From Skeletonema tropicum (taxonomy: Eukaryota; Bacillariophyta; Thalassiosirophyceae; Thalassiosirales; Thalassiosiraceae): a DNA stretch of 64,000 nucleotides. Position numbers and translations under genes: made by a program. Shown here piece after piece: positions 1 through 12,850 of the stretch (positions within the stretch are counted from its first letter, which is position 1; the number at the start of each line of letters is the position of its first letter). The stretch lies in the NCBI GenBank assembly GCA_037178625.1, contig CM074140.1, positions 372,001 to 436,000 of the forward strand, written 5' to 3'. A model generated the notes under the pieces. That model was not told where the DNA came from. It saw nothing but the letters and a program-made list of their open reading frames with translations, and did not search any database.

Positions 1-3000
1 CATTGAACCAAAAGTTTGCTGGTCAGAAACAAATTTGGATGGTGGACCAAATGATCGAAACTGCTTCGAAATGCAACGATCTCGCCCAAAGCGAAGATCG
101 TATCTAGAGGACGAAGATGATGTTGACTATTGCCATCTACTAAACTCATTCACGGCGCTTGCAGTCATGTCTGCTACGTTGGATTACAGTGATGTAGATG
201 GACTAAAAAAGAGTGTTCCTTACGGTTTTGCGGATATTCTACAATATATTTGTGCGGTCAAGGCTTGCCGGGGCTTAGCGATGAAAGAAGGAGTAATGAA
301 TGTTCTTCTCAAGTGGATGAGGTCGAACGACTTAAGAATGGAAGTGATCGCAGCGACTGCTTTGAGAGACTTGACTGTTCCGGACAGCAGCAGCTATACG
401 GCTGGTTGGGTTCATGCTGAGCTGCTTCATGATGGTAACGCAATTACTGACATTGTTGAGAGGCTGAGTGCGCCTAACTGGGAAGTGAGAAGATGTATGG
501 CCGAGATTGTTTCTTGTTTAACAGGCGTACCCCATACCCGTGCGGCAATTATTGATGCGCAAGGTATCAAGCGTCTAGGTCAAGTTCTAGCTACTGTTGA
601 AAGGGGGTGCGCAGATGATAGTGTTGTTAACGTTGCAGTGGGGAACTCGTTACTCAACTTGGCAACTTGTTCGGGGGTTTATACAAATTGTGAGCAGTCA
701 ACACCGCGTTCAAAACCTGGTTGCATCATTGAGTAAGTTGTCTTGCATTATCTTGCTTTCCCTCGATTTCTCTGCCTAATGCACAATTTGTTAAAATCAA
801 TTTTTACAGCGACATTATGAAAAGTGGGGCGATTGAATCCCTCACGTCAATGTCTAGGTTGGAGAACTGTAAAGAGCTTCGCTTTTTGTATTCGCAACTC
901 ATACGAGTTGTCAGTGAAGCTTCTTGCACTGCACATCCCTTGAATAAACTTCTCTGCGATGCTGGTGCAGTCAACGTACTGGGAGAGGTGCTTTCTAGCG
1001 ATGTTGACGTGATGAAGAAATTTGTCGAGGCTACACTCGCCACAGCAAACAGCTCAGATCTTATTGAGGACTCGCTCCACAACGACTTCTCTGCTCAACG
1101 CAAAAAATCCGGCGTCATACACTTGAAAGATGCAGTCAATGAGCTGCGAGAAGTGTTACGAGGGTTGTGCAACATGTTTTCGATGAGTGCTGCTGCAGAA
1201 GCATGCTCGCAGTTCATGTCGAGTGGAGCCGTCAATAGTTTGCTTTGGGTAGTCTCAATGCCCCCTGATACTTTTGCCACGCTTGATATGTTTCGCATTG
1301 AATCAAGATACGTCTACGATATTCGAGTAAATTCGTGCCAAGCGCTCTCATCGCTTTGTCCAGTTTTGCTTTCGCAAGGAACGGGTCTGAAGTGGGCCTC
1401 GCCTGTGCTGTCGTCCCTGATACAAATCCTGAAGATTCATGCAGACACAGCGTCCACTGATGTATTTCTGACAGTTCAGATTAATGCTTTGCGAGGGATT
1501 GTCTCGCTTGCTGAGTGTGAGGCTCTAAGAACCAGGATCGTTGATGAATTCATGCCCCACTCATTCAACCTTTATCAGCACGAAAATGAGCACATATCCG
1601 ATGCAGCCATGCAAGTCTGTCTCGCCCTTGGTTTCAGTGCTGCTGAAATGGGAGTAAGATGGGATGCACATCATTTGGGTGATAAATATGTTTTCACGCG
1701 TGCTCTCTTAATCCAGTCGATGGTTAGAGAAGAGATAAGAAAGAGCTTGAGCGAAGTATGGGCGCCTCCGTTAGAAGCTATTCCATCACACGAGAGCAAA
1801 GACTTGTTTTCACTGTTCGAGAATTTGTGCAGCGATGATGACACTTCCGATTTGCGTGATAAAGTCAGGAAGCAATTCAAGGACATATACGCGGCCACTC
1901 CTACTTCTCGGACGCGGTCCTCAGGCTCAGGCCATGCCTCATCCACGGACAGGACCTCATCTTCCAGTAAGCGCAATCACCAGCGCAATCGTTCTTTCAT
2001 CGAAAATGGTGATGCTATGTTAGATGAAAACATCAGTTCTTTCAAGAGTAATCCAATCGAAGATATCAGCCTACATGCGTTGAAGGCATTTTTAGATTAT
2101 GACGACGAAGGAGGTGTAAAGGAACCAGATAGTAATTTCCTTGGCCTGCACCAATACCCTTTGAGTGAATTTGAGGAAGAAAGGGATTGGATCGTCCAAC
2201 ACTCACGCGCTCTTGACCAAGTGCAATCTGAAACCTCCCTTTTGTCACTGAGTTTACCAGCGAGAGTTAACGACCTATTGGATGTTTATTTTCCTTCGGA
2301 GCTTATTCGAGAGGAGGTGATTCCTTTGCATGGATTAAGCCCCTCCGCGTCCTTTGACTTTCATGCACTGTGCATGCCTGCGGGCAAGTACACCTCGTTT
2401 AGACGTGAGGGACAGATGGTCTCGACCTTCCTTGAATCAGAACGACCAAATTGCCATTGCTCTCTTGGATTCCGGAATAGCTCCTTTGCCCTTGAGTTTG
2501 CAGACAGCCTTCTACAGACACTCTACCTCTGTCCAGCCATTCAAGGATTGTCCTTCTCTAATGAACCGCCTGAAACTTCGACTAGAAGGGGAGCCAGTTG
2601 CCACGAATTCGAAGGATCAGAACTTTTTGCAAACCTTGTGCGCACTCTTCCATCTTCGATATCACATCTGACTTTTGACGACGTCCTGAGCAATACTGCA
2701 GCTCTTGCACTGGTTCACAATATTCAATCAATGGCTGGAGATGACGACGACGAGACGGTGGGGAGTGGAATGTCTGGAAGCACGAAAGGATTCGTGTGTG
2801 CCCTTGCTTTGATGAACAGCCCATACATTAAGGCATCTACATTCACCTCACTAATCGAAACTATACAAACACCCCCTCGAGATGGAGTAGACTCTCTGTT
2901 TCACTCATTACGCACTCTTGATTTGAGTGGTAACAATCTTGGGGATGACGCATCAGCAAGAGTTCTCGAAATGGTATTATTACCCTCTTCTTCCCATAAC

Positions 3001-5091
3001 ATCGAGTGCCTAGACTTGTCTAGGAATGGAATAAAAGGGGGACACTCTGTGAAAAGAACTTTAGAGGAATGCCAATCAAGCAAATCAAAACTCAAGGTTC
3101 TAAACATGTCCAGGAATGGTTTGGGCGTAGGTGATGTTGCGTCTACCATTGTCTACTCGTTGTCAGATGTATTGTCGGATTTGACTTCTCTCGACCTTTC
3201 ATCTAACTCCCTCACTGGTGAAGTGCTGGATCGACTAGGAGGTGCCCTTCCATTCAACTCCCGCCTCGAGAACTTGAATGTTTCAAGCAATCAATTCCAG
3301 GAGTCAAGTGTGGAAAGTTTAATATCAATGCTTGACAGGGCAGTGAAATCGTCATCACGGTTATCATTTCTTCACCTAAATGGCAACCATCCAGCGCTAA
3401 CTCCCAAACAAGAAATGATGCTCAGTCATATCATGATTGAGAACCGGAAGCGTTGTATATCCACTCACTTTGAAGAATGCCTTAGGCCCAGGAAAGCTGC
3501 AGTTGATGAATCATCGACAGGGCCTTTGTCGACACTATCAGAAATCACCTTCCCCAAGTTTGATCGAGGGAGGAGGAATATGATTACAGTCTTATTTTCG
3601 GCCCCACTTGTCTGGAAAGATGACAGAAACAACTATTACCCAATCGAAATACTTGATTTTGAGCTAGAGAAGTCTTTATTGTGGCAATGTTTCACAGAAG
3701 CATCGAGAAATATTGTCCTCTCCTACGACAATGCAACAACCGATCGACTTCAAGCTGCAAGAACGAAGGGTTGTGGGTGCTTGCACTATTCTGGTCATGG
3801 CCATCCTACACACCTAACGTTCGAGGATGGAACTGGTGGCATTCATTGGCTCGAGGTTGACCAGTTAAAACATCTGATCTTAGCTGGCAGCGAAAGTGGC
3901 AGGCCACCCTTCAACTTTGTGTTTGTCTCCGCCTGTCACTCATTCCTTGCTGGTCAAACATTTGTTGACGCCGGAGTGCCCCATGTAGTCTGCTGCCAGC
4001 AGGAAGCACAGCTAATGGATAATGCTGCACTCTCCTTCACCCGTGCATTCTACCTCGCATTGGCATTTGGGAGAACCGTGAAAGAGTCCTTTGACATTGG
4101 GAAGCAGGCCGTGTTGAATTCACCAACAGTTCCGAATGCGAATGTAGAAATGGAAAAGTTCTTGTTATTGCCAGAGGATGGGAACCACGAAGTAGCTGTA
4201 TTAGATGCAGAGCCAGTGCCCGAATGGCCTTTCCTGCATCCGAATGGCATGACGACTAGTAGGAGACGTTCATCAATTAGTAGCTCGGACGAGACGGAGA
4301 CTTCTGACTATAAATTGCCTTCTCTTGCACAAGGTTTCTCAGGGAGGGAAACGGATATGTACCACGTCCTTAATTTGGTATTGTCCCGCCGCCTTGTGAA
4401 TATAACCGGAACTTCAGGGATGGGACGCAGTAGCCTTGCAATCGCTTTGTGTCACTACATAGATGAGAGGAAGAGCACGATGATGTTCGGGCAAATCTAT
4501 TTCGTCAGATCCTCAGCAAAACGACAAGTAAGATCTTCACCAATATTCTCCCTTTGTGAACAAATTGATTCCACGACAAACAAGAAAGGATCAATCCCAA
4601 CAAATCTTGATCTCGATGAAACTGTTGAGATCATACTGCGAGCTTTACGCAAGACGAAAACTTTGCTTGTGTTTGAGAGAATCGAATTACTCGACGGAGC
4701 CGATGCACAAGACTTTAAGTTCTTCCTTGGTCAAATTCTTGCAGAAACAAAAGACGTGCATGTTTTGATATCATCCGACAAATCTCTCGGATTATTGCAA
4801 CTTACTGGAGTTGGCGAAGACATGTACGAACTTGGTCCACTCAACTTTAGGAGCACAGTGAAGCTTTTTACCTTTTGTTGCCCCCATCTACAAAGTTCAC
4901 ACGAACGAAAGGAGTTGTTGGATCTTCTCGCACCAGAGACGGATATCCCTGGAGATGCTGATTCCAGGAGTGATGTAGTCACTGAAAAGGTAAAGTCGAT
5001 GCTTGGAGATGGTATTCCAGCTAGGATACTTTCTGCAGCTTATCAAATGACAGTCGAAGAGTTTAATGAGCTTAAAAGCTTGCGACTGTGA
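1..5091 (+). CDS. ARM/LRR/CHAT-protease/P-loop NTPase protein (5' partial)
   Basis: Two exons, 2-732 and 810-5091, join in frame across a 77 bp GTAAGT...TTTACAG intron. The frame is open to the window edge, so the true start lies outside. Exon 1 and the first ~300 residues of exon 2 look like armadillo/HEAT helices. A Ser-rich disordered stretch follows, then leucine-rich repeats (about exon-2 residues 694-870, LDLSGNNL, LDLSRNGI, LNMSRNGL, LDLSSNSL). Next is a CHAT (caspase-like) domain with HYSGHG (His994 counted from the ATG at 817) and SACHS (Cys1040). The C-terminus is a STAND/AAA-like P-loop domain, GTSGMGRSS at 1198-1206, with Arg where Walker A has Lys, and LLVFERIE where Walker B normally ends in Asp. 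CHAT proteases are cysteine proteases often fused to sensor modules. A regulated protease or immune-type sensor role is inference. The degenerate Walker motifs suggest weak or absent ATP hydrolysis. Confidence 0.8.
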
Positions 5092-6248
5092 ATTTAAATT
5101 AAGCTACTTAGAGAACAAAGAGCTCTGCATTATTACCAGCTGTTACAGACTTTATCACTCCAACTAGTATATATATATGATCTGAAGACATACATATGGC
5201 ACACAAACCCTTCGCCTTTTGCGATTTTGCGAGTGGTAACTGAAAGGACAGATAGATGGCCTTCGGCACGATGATGACCTGGCAGAGACATTGTGTTATA
5301 ACGTTGCAGCATCGGCAGCAGGAAGGAATTGCAAGAATCTCTTGCCCATCTACACACTGGTAGTTCCTTGACTAAGTTCAGCTGCCATGTTGACAGTTCT
5401 ATCGTGCTGGAGCGCAAAGTCGATTAGCCGAACTCTCGATGCCACGCTCATAGCCATCATGTGTCTAGAAGGGTGCCATCTTGATATTGATTTCCAAGCG
5501 ATGATTCCATGGTTTTCCAACTTTCCCCAAATCAACATTTATGGCGAAGAGCACGTAGACGGACTCCATCATATCAAATCTCGTGCAAAGCACGATCCTT
5601 CAAAAATTCATTGATAAGTACTTACGAAGGCTGAGGGTTCCTACTTATTACTCCCGAGCATTCCCGCCTGTTTTTGAGACAATATGCTCTTTTGAGAAGA
5701 ACGCAGTCATTCAAATTGGCTTTACTACCTTGACTCTGAGTCTCTATCATAGATGCTCTATCGACCCCCCTCTCTTCGTGCCTATTCTGAAGCGGTTCAT
5801 TTGCTTCATCTACAACACTATCTTTCCCACTACATACATCATAAACACCATACTATCAAATATGTAGCTTTTATCTTGTTCAACTTAGAGGGGTTTGTGA
5901 ATAAAGCTTAGCTACTGGCTACCACTCGGCTGTGTGGCATGCCTCCCACCTCCCCAACATTTTGCCAGCCCGAAGTCACTCTCTCTAGAGAGACATCGTA
6001 TTTACCAAAGCACAGAACATGCAAAGCAAAGACCTCTCAGTTCTTGTGGAGAGAAATCCAATTCCCAGTTTATATACTCGTTTAGTAGAGATTACAATGA
6101 CAAGAGCACGATGGTAAAGATCGCAAACAAATGCCTACAACCTATGATTTTTGCCATCAAACAATTTGTTGTCCTATCTACTGAATCCCACTCCCATTCT
6201 CTCTCTCTCTCTCTAGATCTATCATTAGCACCATACAATATCATTCTC
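5092..6248. other. intergenic, no gene recognised
   Basis: This 1.16 kb holds only short open frames without recognisable domains. It contains a (CT)n microsatellite near 6197-6215 and ends at the stop of the GNAT gene. It probably includes the 3' UTRs of the two converging genes. Confidence 0.5.
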
Positions 6249-7145
6249 TCACCACCACCTCAAATCACACTCCTCAAAAAATCCCTCCCCCACAGCCACC
6301 GGAGCAATCATCGTAACACCAAACTCACCCCCCCTACTCCCCATCACGTCCTGCAATAGCGGTGCTTTCACATACCCATTCCTCTCATACCATTCCACCA
6401 ACGATTCATCCCCCGCGGCGACTAATATTGTGAAATCTACCGCTTGGACGGATTGTATGGCGGAAATTACAGTGAGGGCGAGTGATCCGACATTGCGGTT
6501 TCGGTAGGGCGGTTCGACATACATGTAGATGATTGCTGCGATGGTTGCCGAGAGGGGTGGGGGATTGATATTGTAGGTTTGACGAATTGTTGTGTCGATT
6601 TCAGTGTTGGATGGTCCTCGTGAGGTGGTAAAGCCGAATTTTCCAATTAGTCGTCGTTTTGTGAAGAAGCCTGGTTCTTTGTAGTATGCTTCGAGCATGG
6701 CTCGGCCACCCCTTGGACATAGAACTGGTGGTAATGTCTCACCCTTGAGTTTACTGTAAAGTCGTAGGGCATTGGCACCTAATTTTGATTTGAGACGGGC
6801 GAGTTTGGAGGTGTTTTCGGGTGGACGGAGTTTCCATGTGATGTCTGCGTGGGTGAGCTTCGTTTTGGTTGTGGAAAGATTGCTCGTTTCGTTGCTGATG
6901 TCGTCTGGGGTTGCAAATAATTGAGAAGACTCTGTTATTTGTTTGGCAGCAGTTCCAACTGAAGATGGACGCATCATCATTATTTTTGTGGTTGCCGAAG
7001 GCGCCACGACGATGAACGCTTCCGATGTCCATGATGCAATTGTTAGCAATAGCAATACTGTAGCATAGCAGAGCTGACGATAGCAATAGCAATTGATGAA
7101 AGACGAAGATGTGGATGATTGGACGGAAGGCGACATTATTTCCAT
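6249..7145 (-). CDS. plastid-targeted GNAT-family N-acetyltransferase-like protein
   Basis: Single-exon gene of 298 codons starting at an ATG. The N-terminus has a hydrophobic signal segment (around residues 25-42) followed by TSEAF-IVVAP. This resembles the ASAFAP cleavage motif that routes diatom pre-proteins into the secondary plastid, and a Ser/Thr-rich transit-like stretch follows. The C-terminal half reads as a GNAT fold: VEPPYRNRNVGSLAL matches the acetyl-CoA-binding R/Q-x-x-G-x-G/A loop in spacing, and SLVEWYERNGYVK matches the usual last strand/helix. Substrate unknown. The 5' part (6686-7145) and its promoter are repeated 3.59 kb downstream as a broken copy, so this is the only intact copy here. 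Confidence 0.75.
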   Translation of the reverse strand: MEIMSPSVQSSTSSSFINCYCYRQLCYATVLLLLTIASWTSEAFIVVAPSATTKIMMMRPSSVGTAAKQITESSQLFATPDDISNETSNLSTTKTKLTHADITWKLRPPENTSKLARLKSKLGANALRLYSKLKGETLPPVLCPRGGRAMLEAYYKEPGFFTKRRLIGKFGFTTSRGPSNTEIDTTIRQTYNINPPPLSATIAAIIYMYVEPPYRNRNVGSLALTVISAIQSVQAVDFTILVAAGDESLVEWYERNGYVKAPLLQDVMGSRGGEFGVTMIAPVAVGEGFFEECDLRWW

Positions 7146-7926
7146 CGAAGTGAATATCTCTAGAATTATACCTCCTTCGCCTATATTCTAGCAGCACCGA
7201 TCGACTGGACTGATAAATGCTTTCGACGATACAACAGTAGAGAAAGATTGAGAGCAGCGGAACGAGATGGTACAATAGGGATGTTCAATATATACCATTT
7301 CACACTTGGAAGCATTCAGGACGTGGCGCCAAATTTGTACCTGTGTCACTACGACTTCACCGGTATCTTCAGGGCACATAAATCTTCGCCTCATTGCCAT
7401 GTGCAAAGAAAATAAACCCAAAAGAAAACCACACTTGGGGCCCTCTCTGAAAAGTAATATACGTTGTCTCCATTACATTGATCTGAATTATAATAGCAAA
7501 ATAATTCATTTTATTCAATAGATAGAATAGAGAGGGAAAAGTCTTTGATCAATATATTATATTGACAAGAGCAATAGCAGATACAATCTTGTGATCAATG
7601 CTCTAGGTTGTTTGCGTTTGCGCGAGTCTGCGAGTCGTCTGTGGTTTGAGTTTGATGCTATCAAAGCATACCTATGCGATAAGATTGCATGATCATGCCC
7701 TGCTAAAGGGATAACTTGTGCCGTACCTCGACTGAATAATGTGGCTTCAATCCGAGGACTGAATACTATGAATGACATAATCAACGAAACCTAAGTATTT
7801 TCTACTACACAATTTGCATTTCTACAAATAAAATTAATATCAACAGCCCCAGTCAATATTTCAGAGTCACAGTGAGTCCAATAACTCTACGATGTAAATC
7901 CATTCCACTCTTTTTTTTCTACCTCT
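7146..7926. promoter_or_regulatory. intergenic: GNAT promoter side and 3' end of the next gene
   Basis: A 781 bp AT-rich spacer between the GNAT start and the stop of the downstream minus-strand gene. It is repeated at 10737-11517. No motif was identified with confidence. Confidence 0.4.
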
Positions 7927-9283
7927 CTACTGCTGCAAAATAAGCGGAGGAGAACCAGCCTCAAGCAACCAATCTTCAAACTCCTGACCTGTAATGCCCT
8001 GAGGCCAATCGCCAACAATTTGAGGAACTTTACTTACAATTCCATTGTTATTAGCGAAGATATGAACCTTCTTGCCTCTGAGATTTTTCCAGTATTGCTT
8101 CTTCTTGGTGGTCTCAATATAGTTGAGAGTGCACTGAATGGCATTACCATGGATATCATGGTCTCGTACCTTGAGCTTGACTAGGAGGCAGCAGCTCTCG
8201 CCAGTAAGGCCAGTACAGTCGATAGGTTCAATTTGTCTTTCACCAGCTACTTCTCCTGTTTCTCCTCCTGGCGGAAGAGCACTAATTGCGTTGTCGATAA
8301 CTCCATCTCCATCGGGAGTATTCATTGCCATACCACTGCACAAGACACCACCGGCGATAGGTCTAGTGCCTCCTCCTCCTCCACCACCTCCTCCACCACC
8401 TCCTCCACCACCTCCTCCACCACTTCGATATTCCATAACTGTACAGCCCATGACGCCTTCAATTACTTCATCGAAAACGATAAGGGGTGCCTCAGTCGTA
8501 GTTTCAGTGGGATCATTTGGAGGAATAGTTGCAGGGAGATTTTCCGGATCCAAGCCAAGTGGGTCAAGTGAAGCGTCGGGCTCCATGGCAAGAATTGGTG
8601 GAATTGCAGTTTGCTGCTCATCAGTAGCTGGCTCGCCTGTACCATCCCAGGTGCTGGAGAGAGGAACGTGAAGCAAGTTAGTTTATGTTGTGATAGATTG
8701 AATATGTGAAATCCAGTGAAGTCGGACGACAGCAAGTATACAAGTGGATCAAACCCAATACACACACACAAGACTTACAAATCGTAATACACAAGACCAT
8801 CTCCATCACGCCCAATTACCATATCGTCATCATTCATCAAGATAGAGACTGCATTATACAACTGATCTGACTTGCGCCTCTTATCCATGATGACTGATCG
8901 AATGTATTGATCTTGGCCGGTGAAATCGGCAAAGATTTCCTCGTCAATGAACTGTTTGCAGGCTTCAGCTGTCATTCTGAGGTTGACACATTCTGGCCAA
9001 GTGTCCCTGGTAATGGCGAGGAGCTACAGAAATGAAGAACAAAATAGATGTTAGGCAGGAAACATGAGAAACTCGGGCAAGTCTTTGATGCAACAAAGGG
9101 CGACACAGTCATACGCTAGAGCAGATCACTCACTCTGTCATTCAATAATTGACGTTTCCGCAAGAATTCCCTCTTTTCTTCCGCTTTTGAAGTAATCTTA
9201 ACTCCCTCTCGCACAGTATCGAGTACAAACGCACCGAGTGAAGCGAGGAGTAAGTAATGGTAGATATATCCCTTTTTCATCAT
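7927..9283 (-). CDS. secreted/anchored acidic Cys-containing protein with Gly-rich linker, copy A
   Basis: Three exons: 9134-9283, 8779-9023 and 7927-8653, joined by GTGAGT...TAG and GTAAGT...CCAG introns in consistent phase, giving 373 residues. The N-terminus MMKKGYIYHYLLLASLGAFV is a likely signal peptide or anchor. The middle (TRDTWPECVNLRMTAEACKQ) resembles the start of small Trp-Pro-Glu protease-inhibitor domains (potato inhibitor I type), but this is only a loose resemblance. A poly-Gly run of about 18 residues precedes a C-terminal region with CTGLTGESCC and a basic YWKNLRGKKVHIF stretch. It is divergently transcribed from the sulfotransferase-like gene. Function unknown. It differs from copy B mainly by eight extra glycines. 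Confidence 0.65.
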
Positions 9284-9786
9284 GTTTATTTGATGCTTCT
9301 TTTGCCGGTGTTATTGTGCAAATTGTTGCTTCGTCGAATTATGGAATGAACGAGTGCATAAGTAAAAGAAGTGAGGGTAGGTCGAGACTCGAGTTGGTGA
9401 GAGCATGCAGTGTTTTGCTCCTTTATGCCCGCAATTTGTATCACGGTACGACATTATGCCTGCTGTAAGCGGCATTTAAAGCATCAATGTGTGTGAAAGA
9501 CCGGTATTCAATTCTCTGGGTCACCTGCTCAACTTGACAAATAATCCGCTGCTTGGATGCAACATCTCGTTTTGAATCTGTCGAATTGGAGTCATATTTT
9601 GGGCGGTCACTGAACGCCGGCAACAATACCACACACTGCAGAAACTGTGGCTAACATCCTTTTAGTCTCACAAAGTCATACAAGCTGATCGTGAATGACC
9701 CCACCTCATCTCAATCAGGATAAATACACACATATCTGGACTCTACATCTTCACATAAAATACAATACTTAAGTAGTTTTATCATA
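9284..9786. promoter_or_regulatory. bidirectional promoter, copy A
   Basis: A 503 bp spacer between divergent start codons at 9283 (minus) and 9787 (plus). An identical spacer lies at 12851-13353, and a degraded third copy without its genes lies at about 15580-16385. Confidence 0.6.
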
Positions 9787-10350
9787 ATGGTCCGTAACAA
9801 CAGGAAGCTGATAGCCAAGGTGATGGTCTTCCTCATTGGGGTGATGACCATCGCCAATCTCTATGAGTATGAGTCTGAGATGGTAAGTGGACGCTTGCGT
9901 CAATATGTTTGCGTTGGTCGGAGGTAATCAACCGGATATCAAAGATATGACACATCTCTTTTGTGATTTTGGCTCCAGGATGTCAAGCGAAGAAGAATAC
10001 ACCTTACATTGACTAACGGCATCTTTTGCACTTTTCTCAATCACATTCTACAGCCTCAACTACACCACTCTATCCGCGGTAACAATTGGAAGCAACCATT
10101 GTACATCCCAACATCTTTGGATGTATCGACAAAACGTCGCCTGAGTCTTGACCTCGGAGGAGGAGCTTGTAAATGGGAACCACCTCAGTACGATATCCCA
10201 AATGGTATTGACTTCTTCAAAACGCTCATTGCTGGCTTCCCATCTTGTGACAAGCGCATGACGTTTATTCAAATGGATGCTTCGAGCATGGCTCGGCCAC
10301 CCCTTGGACATAGAACTGGTGGTAATGTCTCACCCTTGAGTTTACTGTAA
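9787..10350 (+). pseudogene. truncated 5' copy of sulfotransferase-like gene
   Basis: Exon 1 (9787-9882) and exon 2 (from 9979) match the intact gene at 13354-15352 until 10277. The tandem-duplication joint there switches the sequence to the antisense strand of the GNAT gene. The frame continues for 24 unrelated codons to a stop at 10350. It keeps the signal anchor and P-loop-like region but lacks the rest of the enzyme. Confidence 0.85.
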
Positions 10351-10736
10351 AGTCGTAGGGCATTGGCACCTAATTTTGATTTGAGACGGGTGAGTTTGGA
10401 GGTGTTTTCGGGTGGACGGAGTTTCCATGTGATGTCTGCGTGGGTTAGCTTCGTTTTGGTTGTGGAAATATTGCTCGTTTCGTTGCTGATGTCGTCTGGG
10501 GTTGCAAATAATTGAGAAGACTCTGTTATTTGTTTGGCAGCAGTTCCAACTGAAGATGGACGCATCATCATTATTTTTGTGGTTGCCGAAGGCGCCACGA
10601 CGATGAACGCTTCCGATGTCCATGATGCAATTGTTAGCAATAGCAATACTGTAGCATAGCAGAGCTGACGATAGCAATAGCAATTGATGAAAGACGAAGA
10701 TGTGGATGATTGGACGGAAGGCGACATTATTTCCAT
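10277..10736 (-). pseudogene. truncated 5' copy of GNAT gene
   Basis: This repeats codons 1-153 of the GNAT gene at 6249-7145, including signal and transit segments, with a few substitutions. It breaks at the duplication joint and stops within a few codons (10269). The whole acetyltransferase domain is missing. Confidence 0.85.
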
Positions 10737-11517
10737 CGAAGTGAATATCTCTAGAATTATACCTCCTTCGCCTATATTCTAGCAGCACCGATCGACTGGA
10801 CTGATAAATGCTTTCGACGATACAACAGTAGAGAAAGATTGAGAGCAGCGGAACGAGATGGTACAATAGGGATGTTCAATATATACCATTTCACACTTGG
10901 AAGCATTCAGGACGTGGCGCCAAATTTGTACCTGTGTCACTACGACTTCACCGGTATCTTCAGGGCACATAAATCTTCGCCTCATTGCCATGTGCAAAGA
11001 AAATAAACCCAAAAGAAAACCACACTTGGGGCCCTCTCTGAAAAGTAATATACGTTGTTTCCATTACATTGATCTGAATTATAATAGCAAAATAATTCAT
11101 TTTATTCAATAGATAGAATAGAGAGGGAAAAGTCTTTGATCAATATATTATATTGACAAGAGCAATAGCAGATACAATCTTGTGATCAATGCTCTAGGTT
11201 GTTTGCGTTTGCGCGAGTCTGCGAGTCGTCTGTGGTTTGAGTTTGATGCTATCAAAGCATACCTATGCGATAAGATTGCATGATCATGCCCTGCTAAAGG
11301 GATAACTTGTGCCGTACCTCGACTGAATAATGTGGCTTCAATCCGAGGACTGAATACTATGAATGACATAATCAACGAAACCTAAGTATTTTCTACTACA
11401 CAATTTGCATTTCTACAAATAAAATTAATATCAACAGCCCCAGTCAATATTTCAGAGTCACAGTGAGTCCAATAACTCTACGATGTAAATCCATTCCACT
11501 CTTTTTTTTCTACCTCT

Positions 11518-12850
11518 CTACTGCTGCAAAATAAGCGGAGGAGAACCAGCCTCAAGCAACCAATCTTCAAACTCCTGACCTGTAATGCCCTGAGGCCAAT
11601 CGCCAACAATTTGAGGAACTTTACTTACAATTCCATTGTGATTAGCGAAGATATGAACCTTCTTGCCTCTGAGATTTTTCCAGTATTGCTTCTTCTTGGT
11701 GGTCTCAATATAGTTGAGAGTGCACTGAATGGCATTACCATGGATATCATGGTCTCGTACCTTGAGCTTGACTAGGAGGCAGCAGCTCTCGCCAGTAAGG
11801 CCAGTACAGTCGATAGGTTCAATTTGTCTTTCACCAGCTACTTCTCCTGTTTCTCCTCCTGGCGGAAGAGCACTAATTGCGTTGTCGATAACTCCATCTC
11901 CATCGGGAGTATTCATTGCCATACCACTGCACAAGACACCACCGGCGATAGGTCTAGTGCCTCCTCCTCCTCCACCACCTCCTCCACCACTTCGATATTC
12001 CATAACTGTACAGCCCATGACGCCTTCAATTACTTCATCGAAAACGATAAGGGGTGCCTCAGTCGTAGTTTCAGTGGGATCATTTGGAGGAATAGTTGCA
12101 GGGAGATTTTCCGGATCCAAGCCAAGTGGGTCAAGTGAAGCGTCGGGCTCCATGGCAAGAATTGGTGGAATTGCAGTTTGCTGCTCATCAGTAGCTGGCT
12201 CGCCTGTACCATCCCAGGTGCTGGAGAGAGGAACGTGAAGCAAGTTAGTTTATGTTGTGATAGATTGAACATGCTAAATCCAGTGAAGTCGGACGACAGC
12301 AAGTATACAAGTGGATCAAACCCAATACACACACACAAGACTTACAAATCGTAATACACAAGACCATCTCCATCACGCCCAATTACCATATCGTCATCAT
12401 TCATCAAGATAGAGACTGCATTATACAACTGATCTGACTTGCGCCTCTTATCCATGATGACTGATCGAATGTATTGATCTTGGCCGGTGAAATCGGCAAA
12501 GATTTCCTCGTCAATGAACTGTTTGCAGGCTTCAGCTGTCATTCTGAGGTTGACACATTCTGGCCAAGTGTCCCTGGTAATGGCGAGGAGCTACAGAAAT
12601 GAAGAACAAAATAGATGTTAGGCAGGAAACATGAGAAACTCGGGCAAGTCTTTGATGCAACAAAGGGCGACACAGTCATACGCTAGAGCAGATCACTCAC
12701 TCTGTCATTCAATAATTGACGTTTCCGCAAGAATTCCCTCTTTTCTTCCGCTTTTGAAGTAATCTTAACTCCCTCTCGCACAGTATCGAGTACAAACGCA
12801 CCGAGTGAAGCGAGGAGTAAGTAATGGTAGATATATCCCTTTTTCATCAT
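11518..12850 (-). CDS. secreted/anchored acidic Cys-containing protein with Gly-rich linker, copy B
   Basis: Same three-exon structure as copy A: 12701-12850, 12346-12590 and 11518-12220, 365 residues. Splice phases check by hand: exon 1 is 50 codons, exon 2 ends in phase 2 and exon 3 completes the codon. It has the same N-terminal hydrophobic signal, WPEC segment, poly-Gly linker (10 residues) and C-terminal CC/KKVHIF region. One visible residue change is H for N in the FANHNG stretch. Both copies are intact, so the gene is now present twice. Confidence 0.65.

Larger units (their letters stand above)
6686..10277. repeat. tandem duplication, copy A
   Basis: This block and the next one (10277-13844) are near-identical direct copies. 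The offset is 3591 bp before and 3567 bp after a (CCTCCTCCACCA)n tract that is 24 bp longer here. Copy A begins inside the GNAT gene and ends inside the sulfotransferase-like gene. The joint at 10277 fuses 5' halves of two unrelated genes and shows one shared base. I saw roughly ten substitutions in the parts I compared, so the duplication is recent. Confidence 0.9.

Noticed and set aside
8138..8671. Plus-strand poly-proline reading frame opposite the secreted gene
   Set aside because: It is antisense to an exon with good splice phases, and the proline run is just the complement of the poly-glycine tract.
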